Below, in pieces: positions 9,370 to 16,592 of a DNA stretch of 64,000 nt; positions within the stretch are counted from its first letter, which is position 1; every line of letters starts with the position of its first letter. Both the position numbers and the translations under genes were made by a program. This DNA is from Brucella gallinifaecis (GTDB taxonomy: Bacteria > Pseudomonadota > Alphaproteobacteria > Rhizobiales > Rhizobiaceae). Location: contig NZ_ML636805.1 of the NCBI RefSeq assembly GCF_006476605.1, positions 167,442 through 231,441 on the forward strand. The letters run 5' to 3'. Below the pieces are notes generated by a model. It was not told where the DNA came from. It did not search any database and saw only the letters and a program-made list of their open reading frames with translations.

Positions 9370-10084
9370 TATTGTCTTTCCTGCCGGCGCTCAGACGCAA
9401 GCCGCGTGCGCCGGACGAAACCCTGAAGGCTGTCGTCCTGGCTGGGGAGCATCTGCCGGATGATAATGGGTTCGGCGGAACAAAGGCTGCTGTGTCTGCG
9501 CGCGATGGCCAATTGGCGATCACGGTCTTCAGGCTTGCAATGGTCAGTCTTGCTTGACCCATAGCTGTTCCGTTCGAAACGACCTCATATATGGCCCGAA
9601 AAAGCCGGGCCGACCTCTTTGCTCTTTTAAGAGCACTGGCGACAGTGCGTATCCATGCGCCGTCGGCCGATTGAAAACGGAGGCGGCAGGGGAGCCGTAT
9701 TCCGTTGAATTCTGTGCGGGTTAATGGGTGACGATTTTTTTACGCCACTGTTTTCGCTGGCTTTCCTCGCGCTCCGTTTTAAAAACCGGCAAACGATTCT
9801 GACAGCTACTCCATAACCTATCTTAGCTTTTATGGTGTCGTTCGAGTTATGACAAGTATGAATATCAGTTGACACAATTATCGTAATTTGGCCGAAAGAT
9901 GGGTATAGAAATTATAAAAGGGCCATGGAGGTTGCGTAAAACTGATCTCAAAGCCTTTGTTAACTATGATGCAATATGGTTTGATTCATCAAATGCACGC
10001 AATCATAAGTTTTGGACTGAACGGCCGATCTTCGCTTAATTTCTGGTCTTCGATTGATTTATTGTATTCGGATCGCGAGCACCT
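9370..10084 (-). other. Long non-coding 5' leader and promoter region of rne
   Basis: 715 nt between divergent rne and the amidase gene hold no convincing gene. A promoter candidate for rne lies at 9911-9940, which would give a leader of about 530 nt. Within it the dyad TGCTCTT-TTAA-GAGCA occurs at about 9621-9636, next to a G+C-rich stretch. Long leaders through which RNase E cleaves its own mRNA are established in enterobacteria; that this one works the same way is inference. The last about 150 nt before 10085 should hold the amidase promoter. Confidence 0.5.
9911..9940 (-). promoter_or_regulatory. Candidate sigma-70 promoter of rne
   Basis: On the minus strand TTTACG (-35, 4 of 6 matches to TTGACA) is separated by 18 nt from a perfect TATAAT (-10). 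The transcript would start near 9904, far upstream of the ATG at 9369. No experimental support. Confidence 0.35.
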
Positions 10085-11347
10085 ATGCATTTTATGAGAC
10101 TGCAAAACATTACCCGCTTTAAAACGAACGCAGGCAATATGTTCGCGCTGCTGGTGGTCTTGTGTGCAGTCTTTATGCATATCGGTCTGGCAAAGGCTGC
10201 CGGGGAGGCGCCGCTTTCAGCTCTGACTTATCGAATGGCCGGTGACGATCTGCGTATGCGGGTTGTTGTCATGTTTGATCAAAAGCCAAAAGTTTCGACA
10301 CTTCTTTTGGCCAATCCTTATCGTCTGGTTTTCGATCTTCCCGAAACCCGTTTTGGTTTTGACGAAACCAGCCTTTCGGCGAGGGGGATTGTGTCCCGCG
10401 TGCGCTATGGTCTGGTTGGCAAAAACCGTTCAAGGCTCATTTTGACATTACGCGGACCGTTTAATGTCGAAAATGTTCAGGTCATAAAGAACGAGACCAT
10501 ATCCGGTTACAGGCTTGTTGCGGATATTGTCGCTATATCGGACCGGCAATTTGAACAAAATCTCGCAGCAATCCATGATGTTACAGGGTCAACAGCAGAT
10601 AAGAATGCAGTGAAAGCGGCATCGCTTTCATCAGATAAGGATGCCGCACATCCGTTTGTTGTGATGATTGATCCCGGGCATGGCGGCATCGACAGCGGTG
10701 CGGAAAGCCTCAGCGGTATTAAAGAAAAGGATTTGACGCTCGCTTTTGGCAGGGAGTTGCGCGATCGTCTGGCAAAAGAAAACAATATCCGTGTTTTGAT
10801 GACGCGCAATGATGACACATTTCTGCGCCTGTCGGAACGTGTGCGTCTGGCCCGGCAACATGCTGCTGATCTGTTTATTTCCATTCATGCAGACACGATC
10901 AATCAGGGCGATATTCGCGGCGCTACTGTTTATACCATTTCTGACAAGGCATCGGACTCTGTCGCCCGGGCCATGGCTGAGCGGGAAAATATGTCAGACA
11001 GTTTAGGCGGCGCTGTTCCTGAAGCCTTGCCTGAGGTTACTGACATTCTTCTGGACCTTACACGCCGTGAAACCCACACATTTTCCCTCAGTTTTGCGGA
11101 AAAGGTCATCAGCTCATTGCAGGGTGAAGTTAATCTGATCAATAATCCACATCGATTTGCAGGGTTTCAGGTTTTACGTGCGCCCGATGTGCCATCTGTA
11201 TTGATAGAGATCGGATATTTGTCGAATGCGGAAGATGAAAAGCTGATCAGCAATCCGCAATGGCGACGTAAACTCGCAGACCGTATAGCTCAGGCGGTAA
11301 AAGCGTTTGAAATGCAGAAGCACCCTGATATTTTGTCAAAAGGTTAG
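10085..11347 (+). CDS. amiC: N-acetylmuramoyl-L-alanine amidase (AmiC-type, AMIN + Amidase_3)
   Basis: Zinc amidase that cuts the MurNAc-L-Ala bond of peptidoglycan during daughter-cell separation (periplasm). The N-terminus has a signal peptide (hydrophobic core MFALLVVLCAVFMHIGLAKAA). An AMIN localisation domain covers about residues 45-150 and the Amidase_3 domain about 190-410, with MIDPGHGGIDSGAESL, zinc-ligand Glu in the following segment, LFISIHADT, and the catalytic Glu region SVLIEIGYLSN. Length 420 aa. A second ATG three codons in (10094) is possible. It lies 249 nt upstream of mrcA on the same strand, and the two act on the same polymer. Confidence 0.93.
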   Translation: MHFMRLQNITRFKTNAGNMFALLVVLCAVFMHIGLAKAAGEAPLSALTYRMAGDDLRMRVVVMFDQKPKVSTLLLANPYRLVFDLPETRFGFDETSLSARGIVSRVRYGLVGKNRSRLILTLRGPFNVENVQVIKNETISGYRLVADIVAISDRQFEQNLAAIHDVTGSTADKNAVKAASLSSDKDAAHPFVVMIDPGHGGIDSGAESLSGIKEKDLTLAFGRELRDRLAKENNIRVLMTRNDDTFLRLSERVRLARQHAADLFISIHADTINQGDIRGATVYTISDKASDSVARAMAERENMSDSLGGAVPEALPEVTDILLDLTRRETHTFSLSFAEKVISSLQGEVNLINNPHRFAGFQVLRAPDVPSVLIEIGYLSNAEDEKLISNPQWRRKLADRIAQAVKAFEMQKHPDILSKG

Positions 11348-11596
11348 AAAAATGTAATGTTTCGTGGGGCTTGATATTTGCCACCACATATAAGATGCAT
11401 GGTTGCAACAGTTTACGCTTTTTTGTGACTGCTCCATATTTGTATTGTGCTAATTTGGTAAAATCGTGGAAACGACCTTGCCTTTGACGTATTTGGTAGT
11501 CACTAACCAGCTATTGATAATGCAGCGCCAAGCGACGGGCATTGGTTTAATTACTCCCTGATTTGAGGGATGGTCTGAAGGCAGGATTCCGGATTT

Positions 11597-14062
11597 ATGG
11601 TAAGGCTTATCGGATATTTCTTTGGTATTGGAACGGTTCTGGCGCTTTTGGTGGCTGGTGGCGCGGCTATCTATATCGGAAGCGTAACCAAGGAATTGCC
11701 TGACTACGAAGTGCTCGCCAAATATGAGCCTCCTGTCATGACGCGCGTTCATGCATCAGACGGCAGTCTGATGTCGGAATATGCGCGTGAGCGCCGTATG
11801 TATTTGCCAATCCAGGCTGTACCAAACCGTGTGAAGGCGGCTTTTATTTCTGCCGAAGACAAAACCTTCTACGAGCATCACGGCCTTGATTTTGGCGGCT
11901 TGGCACGCGCTGTTCTGACCAATGTGAAAAACATGGGGTCGGGGCGTCGTCCTGTCGGTGCATCGACCATTACCCAGCAGGTTGCTAAAAACTTTCTTCT
12001 AAGCTCAAACCAGACCTATGATCGCAAGATCAAGGAAGCGATTCTTGCCATGCGTATCGAGCAGGCTTATTCCAAGGATCGCATTCTTGAACTTTATCTC
12101 AATGAGATTTTCTTTGGTCTGGGATCTTATGGCATTGCCAGCGCTGCCCTGACATATTTTGATAAATCAGTGGGTGAATTGAGCATTGCCGATGCGGCCT
12201 ATCTTGCCGCTTTGCCTAAAGGCCCGAACAATTATCACCCGTTCCGTTACCCTGAACGCGCGATTGAACGCCGCAACTGGGTTATCGATCGTATGGCTGA
12301 GAATGGTTACATCACAACGCAGGAAGCGGATGAAGCCAAGAAAGAGCCACTTGGTGTTAAAACCCGTACTGCAACCCATTATTTGTTTGCATCTGAATAT
12401 TTCAGTGAGGAAGTCCGCCGTCAGATTATTCAGAAATATGGTGTTGATGCGCTTTATGAAGGCGGTCTTTCCGTTCGCACGACGCTTAATCCGACCATGC
12501 AGGTTGAAGCGCGCAAGGCATTGCAAACTGCCCTGTTGCGCTTTGATGAAGCACGCGGCTGGCGCGGTCCATTAAAACATGTCGAGCTTGGGAGTGATTG
12601 GGCAACCGCCTTTGGCGATCTGCAATCATTTGAGGATGTGCCGGAATGGCAATTGGCTGTTGTCCTTAATGTTTCTGCGGCTGGTGCGGATATCGGTTTG
12701 CAGCCTGCTATTGATGGTTCGGGCAAGCGCGGCAAGGATCGTACACGCGCTTTCATCGCTGCTGATGATATGAAATGGGCAATGCGTGTTACCAATATTG
12801 ATGGGAAGCGCAGCAGTGCCAAATCACCGGAAGGTGTCCTTAAAACCGGCGATATAGTCTATGTGTCAAAAGCTGGTGATGGTGAATCGCGCTTCCGCTT
12901 GCAGCAGCCGCCGAAGCTTCAGGGTGCACTCGTTGCCATGGATCCGCATACAGGCCGTGTTCTGGCAATGGTCGGAGGCTTTTCCTATGGCCAGTCCGAA
13001 TTCAACCGCGCAACTCAGGCCTACCGTCAGCCCGGCTCTTCCTTCAAGCCATTTGTTTATGCGGCAGCGCTTGATAATGGCTATACGCCAGCTTCGGTTG
13101 TTCTTGATGGACCTCTTGAAGTCAATCAGGGCGGTTCACTTGGTATATGGGCGCCTAAAAACTATTCGGGTAAATTCTCCGGTCCTTCAACACTTCGCTA
13201 TGGCATTGAGCAATCGCGTAATGTGATGACCGTTCGTCTTGCACAGGACATGGGGATGAGGACCGTTGCTGAATATGCAGAACGTTTTGGTATCTATGAC
13301 AAGATGCTGCCGGTTCTCTCCATGTCACTCGGAGCCGGTGAAACGACTGTTCTGCGTATGGTGACAGCATATTCGGTTATCGCCAATGGCGGCCAGAGTA
13401 TTACACCCTCGATGATTGACCGCATTCAGGATCGCTATGGCAAGACTGTTTTCAAGCATGATGGACGTCAATGTGAAGGCTGTAATGCCCAGCAATGGTC
13501 GGGTCAGGAAGAGCCGACACTGATCGACAATCGTGATCAGGTTCTGGACCCTATGACGGCTTACCAGATAACCTCGATGATGGAAGGTGTTGTTCAGCGC
13601 GGTACTGCACAATTGCTCAAAAGTCTTGATCGTCCACTGGCCGGCAAAACTGGAACGACAAATGACGAAAAAGATGCTTGGTTTGTAGGTTTCACGCCGG
13701 ATCTCGTTGTTGGTGTTTTCATGGGCTATGATACGCCAACCCCTCTGGGACGTGGTTCGACGGGTGGTGGTCTGGCAGCACCCGTATTCAAAGAATTTGT
13801 TGGGGAAGCCTTGGCTGGCAAGCCCAAGGTTGATTTCCGTGTGCCGGAAGGGATGACTCTGATTGCGATCAATCGCAAAACCGGTATGCGCACAAACAAG
13901 GGTGATCCGAACCTGATCATGGAAGCATTCAAGCCGGGGACAGGTCCGTCGGACGTCTATTCGGTTATTGGTATGGATCAGTTCCGTGAAGGGGCGCCCG
14001 TTCAGCCGCAATCGCCTCAGGCAACCCGTGCAATCAATTCGGGTTCAGGCGGACTTTACTGA
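11597..14062 (+). CDS. mrcA: Penicillin-binding protein 1A (bifunctional transglycosylase/transpeptidase)
   Basis: Polymerises and cross-links peptidoglycan at the outer face of the inner membrane. A short cytoplasmic tail and one membrane helix (about residues 5-28) precede the GT51 transglycosylase domain with catalytic EDKTFYEHHGLD and GASTITQQVAKN. The transpeptidase domain has SSFK (S481-K484), SRN in EQSRNVMTVRLAQ, and KTGTTND (K684-G686). An OB-like domain is inserted between about residues 300 and 430, as in class A PBP1A proteins. Length 821 aa is usual. ATG 11597 gives the canonical short N-terminus. It is followed 146 nt later by prfB, a neighbourhood common in Rhizobiales. Confidence 0.96.
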   Translation: MVRLIGYFFGIGTVLALLVAGGAAIYIGSVTKELPDYEVLAKYEPPVMTRVHASDGSLMSEYARERRMYLPIQAVPNRVKAAFISAEDKTFYEHHGLDFGGLARAVLTNVKNMGSGRRPVGASTITQQVAKNFLLSSNQTYDRKIKEAILAMRIEQAYSKDRILELYLNEIFFGLGSYGIASAALTYFDKSVGELSIADAAYLAALPKGPNNYHPFRYPERAIERRNWVIDRMAENGYITTQEADEAKKEPLGVKTRTATHYLFASEYFSEEVRRQIIQKYGVDALYEGGLSVRTTLNPTMQVEARKALQTALLRFDEARGWRGPLKHVELGSDWATAFGDLQSFEDVPEWQLAVVLNVSAAGADIGLQPAIDGSGKRGKDRTRAFIAADDMKWAMRVTNIDGKRSSAKSPEGVLKTGDIVYVSKAGDGESRFRLQQPPKLQGALVAMDPHTGRVLAMVGGFSYGQSEFNRATQAYRQPGSSFKPFVYAAALDNGYTPASVVLDGPLEVNQGGSLGIWAPKNYSGKFSGPSTLRYGIEQSRNVMTVRLAQDMGMRTVAEYAERFGIYDKMLPVLSMSLGAGETTVLRMVTAYSVIANGGQSITPSMIDRIQDRYGKTVFKHDGRQCEGCNAQQWSGQEEPTLIDNRDQVLDPMTAYQITSMMEGVVQRGTAQLLKSLDRPLAGKTGTTNDEKDAWFVGFTPDLVVGVFMGYDTPTPLGRGSTGGGLAAPVFKEFVGEALAGKPKVDFRVPEGMTLIAINRKTGMRTNKGDPNLIMEAFKPGTGPSDVYSVIGMDQFREGAPVQPQSPQATRAINSGSGGLY

Positions 14063-14208
14063 TCCTCCCTCTTTACACTGCGCCGCGTGCTAATTATGGT
14101 CCGCGGCGCTTGAACAGCTTTATGCCTGTTCGGTATGAAGTGTGAGTTCAGCTCTCGGAGCTAGGATTTCTCCATATATTGCAGATTTAATGAAGGAACG
14201 ATTTGCCC

Positions 14209-15337
14209 ATGCGCGCGGAAATCGAGACGCTGGTTGACGAAATCCAGCAGGCCATAAGCCTGCTGAGGAGGCATCTTTGACTGGGATCAGGCAATTAAAC
14301 GTCTTGGTTATCTGAATCAAAGATCTGAAGAACCGAATTTTTGGAATGATGCTCAGGAAGCACAGAAGCTGATGCGTGAGCGCCAGCATCTGGAAGACAG
14401 CATCAATGGCATCAATATGCTTAAGCAGTCGTTGAACGACAGTATCGAACTCATCGCCATGGGCGAGGAAGAGGACGATAAGTCGATCATCGAGGATGCG
14501 GAAAATACGATCCGTGAGCTGAAGGCGGATGTAGACCGTCGTCAGATCGACATGCTGCTTTCTGGCGAAGCGGATGCCAATGATACCTATCTGGAAGTTC
14601 ATGCAGGCGCTGGCGGTACGGAAAGTCAGGACTGGGCGTCGATGCTTTTGCGTATGTATACACGTTGGGCAGAACGCAGTGGTCGCAAAGTCGAAATAAT
14701 GGAAGTTCATTACGGCGAAGAAGCTGGCATCAAGTCTGCATCGATTCTTATCAAGGGCCATAATTCCTATGGTATGGCAAAGACGGAATCAGGTGTTCAT
14801 CGACTGGTCCGTATTTCGCCCTATGATTCCAATGCGCGTCGTCACACATCCTTTGCCAGTATCTGGGTTTACCCGGTCATTGATGACAATATTGATGTGC
14901 AGGTAACGGAAGCGGATGTTCGCATCGATACGTATCGTGCGTCAGGTGCAGGCGGTCAGCACGTGAATACGACTGACTCGGCAGTCCGTATTACGCATAT
15001 TGCATCCGGTATTGTTGTTCAGTGTCAGGCTGAGCGTTCACAGCACAAGAACCGTGAAAAAGCATGGTCCATGCTGCGTGCTCGTCTTTACGAGGAAGAG
15101 CTGAAAAAGCGTGAGGAAGCAAGTGATGCTGCCAATGCCAGCAAGACCGATATTGGATGGGGACATCAGATACGCTCCTATGTCTTGCAGCCTTATCAGC
15201 TGATCAAGGACTTGCGCACTGGCGTCGAAAGCACCAATCCTCAGGAAGTGCTCGATGGTGCAGTAACGCCTTTCATGGAAGCGGCCCTTGCGCATCGTAT
15301 TAACGGTGGCGCTGAATTAATCGATGATATTGATTAG
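14209..15337 (+). CDS. prfB: Peptide chain release factor 2, expressed through a programmed +1 frameshift
   Basis: Recognises UGA and UAA stop codons and triggers peptide release. The gene is in two frames: ATG 14209 opens 23 codons (MRAEIETLVDEIQQAISLLR...) ending at an in-frame TGA at 14278-14280; after skipping one T the second frame starts GAC at 14279 and continues 352 codons (DWDQAIKRLGYLNQ...) to 15337. The joined protein is 375 aa. It has GGQ (about residues 248-250) in SGAGGQHVNTTDSAVR. The stop-recognition motif reads SPYD rather than the SPFD of E. coli. The position before SGAGGQ is Ala, not the Thr246 of E. coli K-12. A single-frame prediction would miss the first 23 residues or call the gene broken. 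Confidence 0.97.
14266..14281 (+). promoter_or_regulatory. Programmed +1 ribosomal frameshift site of prfB
   Basis: AGGAGG (14266-14271), an internal Shine-Dalgarno, is followed by CAT and the slippery CTT TGA C. RF2 scarcity makes the ribosome pause at the UGA and slip +1, so the factor controls its own synthesis. The spacing (3 nt from AGGAGG to CTT) equals that known from E. coli; here the SD is the full consensus. Confidence 0.95.
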
Positions 15338-15383
15338 AGCATAATCCGACCGGAGTGAAACGAGGATCGATAAGATTATGCTT
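15338..15383. repeat. Palindromic intergenic repeat directly after the prfB stop codon
   Basis: AGCATAATC (15338-15346) is the inverted complement of GATTATGCT (15374-15382). It begins one base after the prfB TAG and opens a run of four palindromic units. It resembles an AT-rich relative of the GCATGT-type element. Confidence 0.55.
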
Positions 15384-15396
15384 CAAGTAAAAGGAG

Positions 15397-15439
15397 TTAG
15401 AGCGTCGATCTAATTCAATCAGATCGAAATCCGCTCTAA
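15397..15439. repeat. TTAGAGCG-type palindromic repeat
   Basis: Outer arms TTAGAGCG (15397-15404) and CGCTCTAA (15432-15439), with an inner dyad CGATCT (15406-15411) / AGATCG (15421-15426). The same outer arms are seen at 1598-1639. Confidence 0.65.
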
Positions 15440-15443
15440 TCAT

Positions 15444-15489
15444 AGCGCATCCCAAAAAGTGGACCCCGGTTTTTGGACGCAGATGCGCG
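15444..15489. repeat. GCGCAT-type palindromic repeat, copy 1 of a tandem pair
   Basis: Outer arms GCGCAT (15445-15450) and ATGCGC (15483-15488); inner dyad CCAAAAA / TTTTTGG around GTGGACCCCGG. It is directly repeated 63 nt later with only two or three differences over about 35 bases. Confidence 0.7.
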
Positions 15490-15502
15490 TAAGAACAAAC
15501 AG

Positions 15503-15548
15503 ATATAGCGCATCCCAGAAAGTGGACCCCGGTTTTTCGGAATGTCTG
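15503..15548. repeat. GCGCAT-type palindromic repeat, copy 2 (right arm lost)
   Basis: Starts GCGCAT at 15508 and keeps the GTGGACCCCGG centre and TTTTTCGG half, but the closing ATGCGC arm is missing (AATGTC instead). Orientation is the same as copy 1. Confidence 0.65.
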
Positions 15549-15553
15549 CTGAA

Positions 15554-15588
15554 AACAAAAGCCCGGCTTGGAGCCGGGCTTTTTGTTG
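15554..15588. terminator. Bidirectional intrinsic terminator after prfB
   Basis: A long stem AGCCCGGCT / AGCCGGGCT with TGG loop, preceded by AACAAAA and followed by TTTTTGTT. It can serve prfB (plus) and the small minus-strand gene ending at 15606. It lies beyond the four palindromic repeats, so these are part of the prfB 3' UTR. Confidence 0.85.
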
Positions 15589-15605
15589 TATGGCTGCTGG
15601 GATAT

Positions 15606-15965
15606 CTAGCTGCGCGGGCCGGTAATAATAGGGTCGATGCCTTGAGACTTTGATAAATCCCATGGGATGAAGACTCCAAGTTCAATGGAAATTCCGGGCG
15701 GGGATTCCGATGGCATTTCCGGCAAGGGCTGCATGAGCATTGAAGTTGTTGTTACGGATGCAAGGTTGCGATCTGGATTGATCCGGTATGTGGGAGCATC
15801 AATCATATCATTGCCAGTGATGTGAATAATGGCGCCAATACCTGTGATGATAGTAACAAAACAAAGCGTTGTAAGTATCGATTGAGTAAATTTCAAATCC
15901 GCCACACTCGCTTTTCCTACCTTTTTGTCAAAGGGCGCGGGTTGCTTCCAGAACGGCTTCAGCAT
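15606..15965 (-). CDS. Small membrane protein of unknown function, overlapping the end of bcp
   Basis: I do not recognise the family. The 119-residue reading has one strong hydrophobic segment (about residues 30-51, ILTTLCFVTIITGIGAIIHI) followed by a polar, Pro-rich C-terminal part that would be periplasmic. The ATG at 15965 overlaps the last 38 nt of bcp. A GTG at 15905 (residue 21) has AGGA about 10 nt upstream and lies outside bcp, and could be the true start; that would give a 99-residue protein. It shares a terminator with prfB. Coding potential is supported by the membrane segment and the operon-like position after bcp, not by homology. Confidence 0.55.
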   Translation of the reverse strand: MLKPFWKQPAPFDKKVGKASVADLKFTQSILTTLCFVTIITGIGAIIHITGNDMIDAPTYRINPDRNLASVTTTSMLMQPLPEMPSESPPGISIELGVFIPWDLSKSQGIDPIITGPRS

Positions 15966-16392
15966 GGCCGGGAACCTTCACTTTTTCCCATATATGCGCA
16001 ATGCGGCCTTCAGCATCGATCAGAAAAGTCGTGCGTTCAACGCCCATATATTTGCGGCCATACATGCTTTTTTCAACCCACACGCCATAGGCTTCAAGTG
16101 CCGTGCGATCTTCATCGGCAGCCAGTTCGACAGTCAGTTCATGTTTCTTGCGAAACTTTGCATGTTTTTCAGCGCTATCAGGCGAAAGGCCAATAATACG
16201 CGCTCCAAGCTTGTCAAATTCAAGTTTTAACTGCGAGAATGCAATGGCTTCTTTGGTGCAGCCTGAAGTATCATCTTTTGGGTAGAAATAGATAACGACC
16301 GGATTTCCCTTAAGCGATGACAGAGTAATCGTACCGCTGTCAGAGGGCAGGGTGAAATCAGGTGCCAATTCTCCAAGCTGGGGACGAGCCAT
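15928..16392 (-). CDS. bcp: Thioredoxin-dependent thiol peroxidase (Bcp/PrxQ family), single-cysteine form
   Basis: Reduces hydrogen and organic peroxides in the cytoplasm. The 154-residue AhpC/TSA-fold protein shows the peroxidatic site YFYPKDDTSGCTKEA (Cys45) and a downstream GVWVEKSMYGRKYMGVERTTFLID segment typical of Bcp. E. coli Bcp has a resolving Cys five residues after the peroxidatic one; here that position is Ile and the protein has no second Cys, so it must use a 1-Cys mechanism with an external thiol. ATG at 16392. The upstream 200 nt to the divergent AsmA-like gene should contain both promoters. Confidence 0.94.
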   Translation of the reverse strand: MARPQLGELAPDFTLPSDSGTITLSSLKGNPVVIYFYPKDDTSGCTKEAIAFSQLKLEFDKLGARIIGLSPDSAEKHAKFRKKHELTVELAADEDRTALEAYGVWVEKSMYGRKYMGVERTTFLIDAEGRIAHIWEKVKVPGHAEAVLEATRAL

Positions 16393-16592
16393 ATCTACGC
16401 CTTTCTTTTATGGATAAACGAGCAAATTGCCTGTTAGATTTCAAGATATTGCATTCGGCAACGGCTTTTATAACCTGTATAGCTTGATTGTGTCCTTATT
16501 GTCGATGACAGATCGATGATGTTAATCAGCCGTTTGAATGAAATACAGATGTGCAATAAAAGCGGGAATATACAGAGTTTTTGTAAGGTGAT

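Noticed and set aside
9627..9875. An 82-codon frame on the minus strand in the rne leader, as a possible leader peptide
   Set aside because: No Shine-Dalgarno, unusual composition, and no reason to prefer it over non-coding leader.
14209..14280. prfB as a pseudogene because of the in-frame TGA at codon 24
   Set aside because: The AGGAGG, spacing and CTT TGA C are the conserved programmed frameshift site of RF2.
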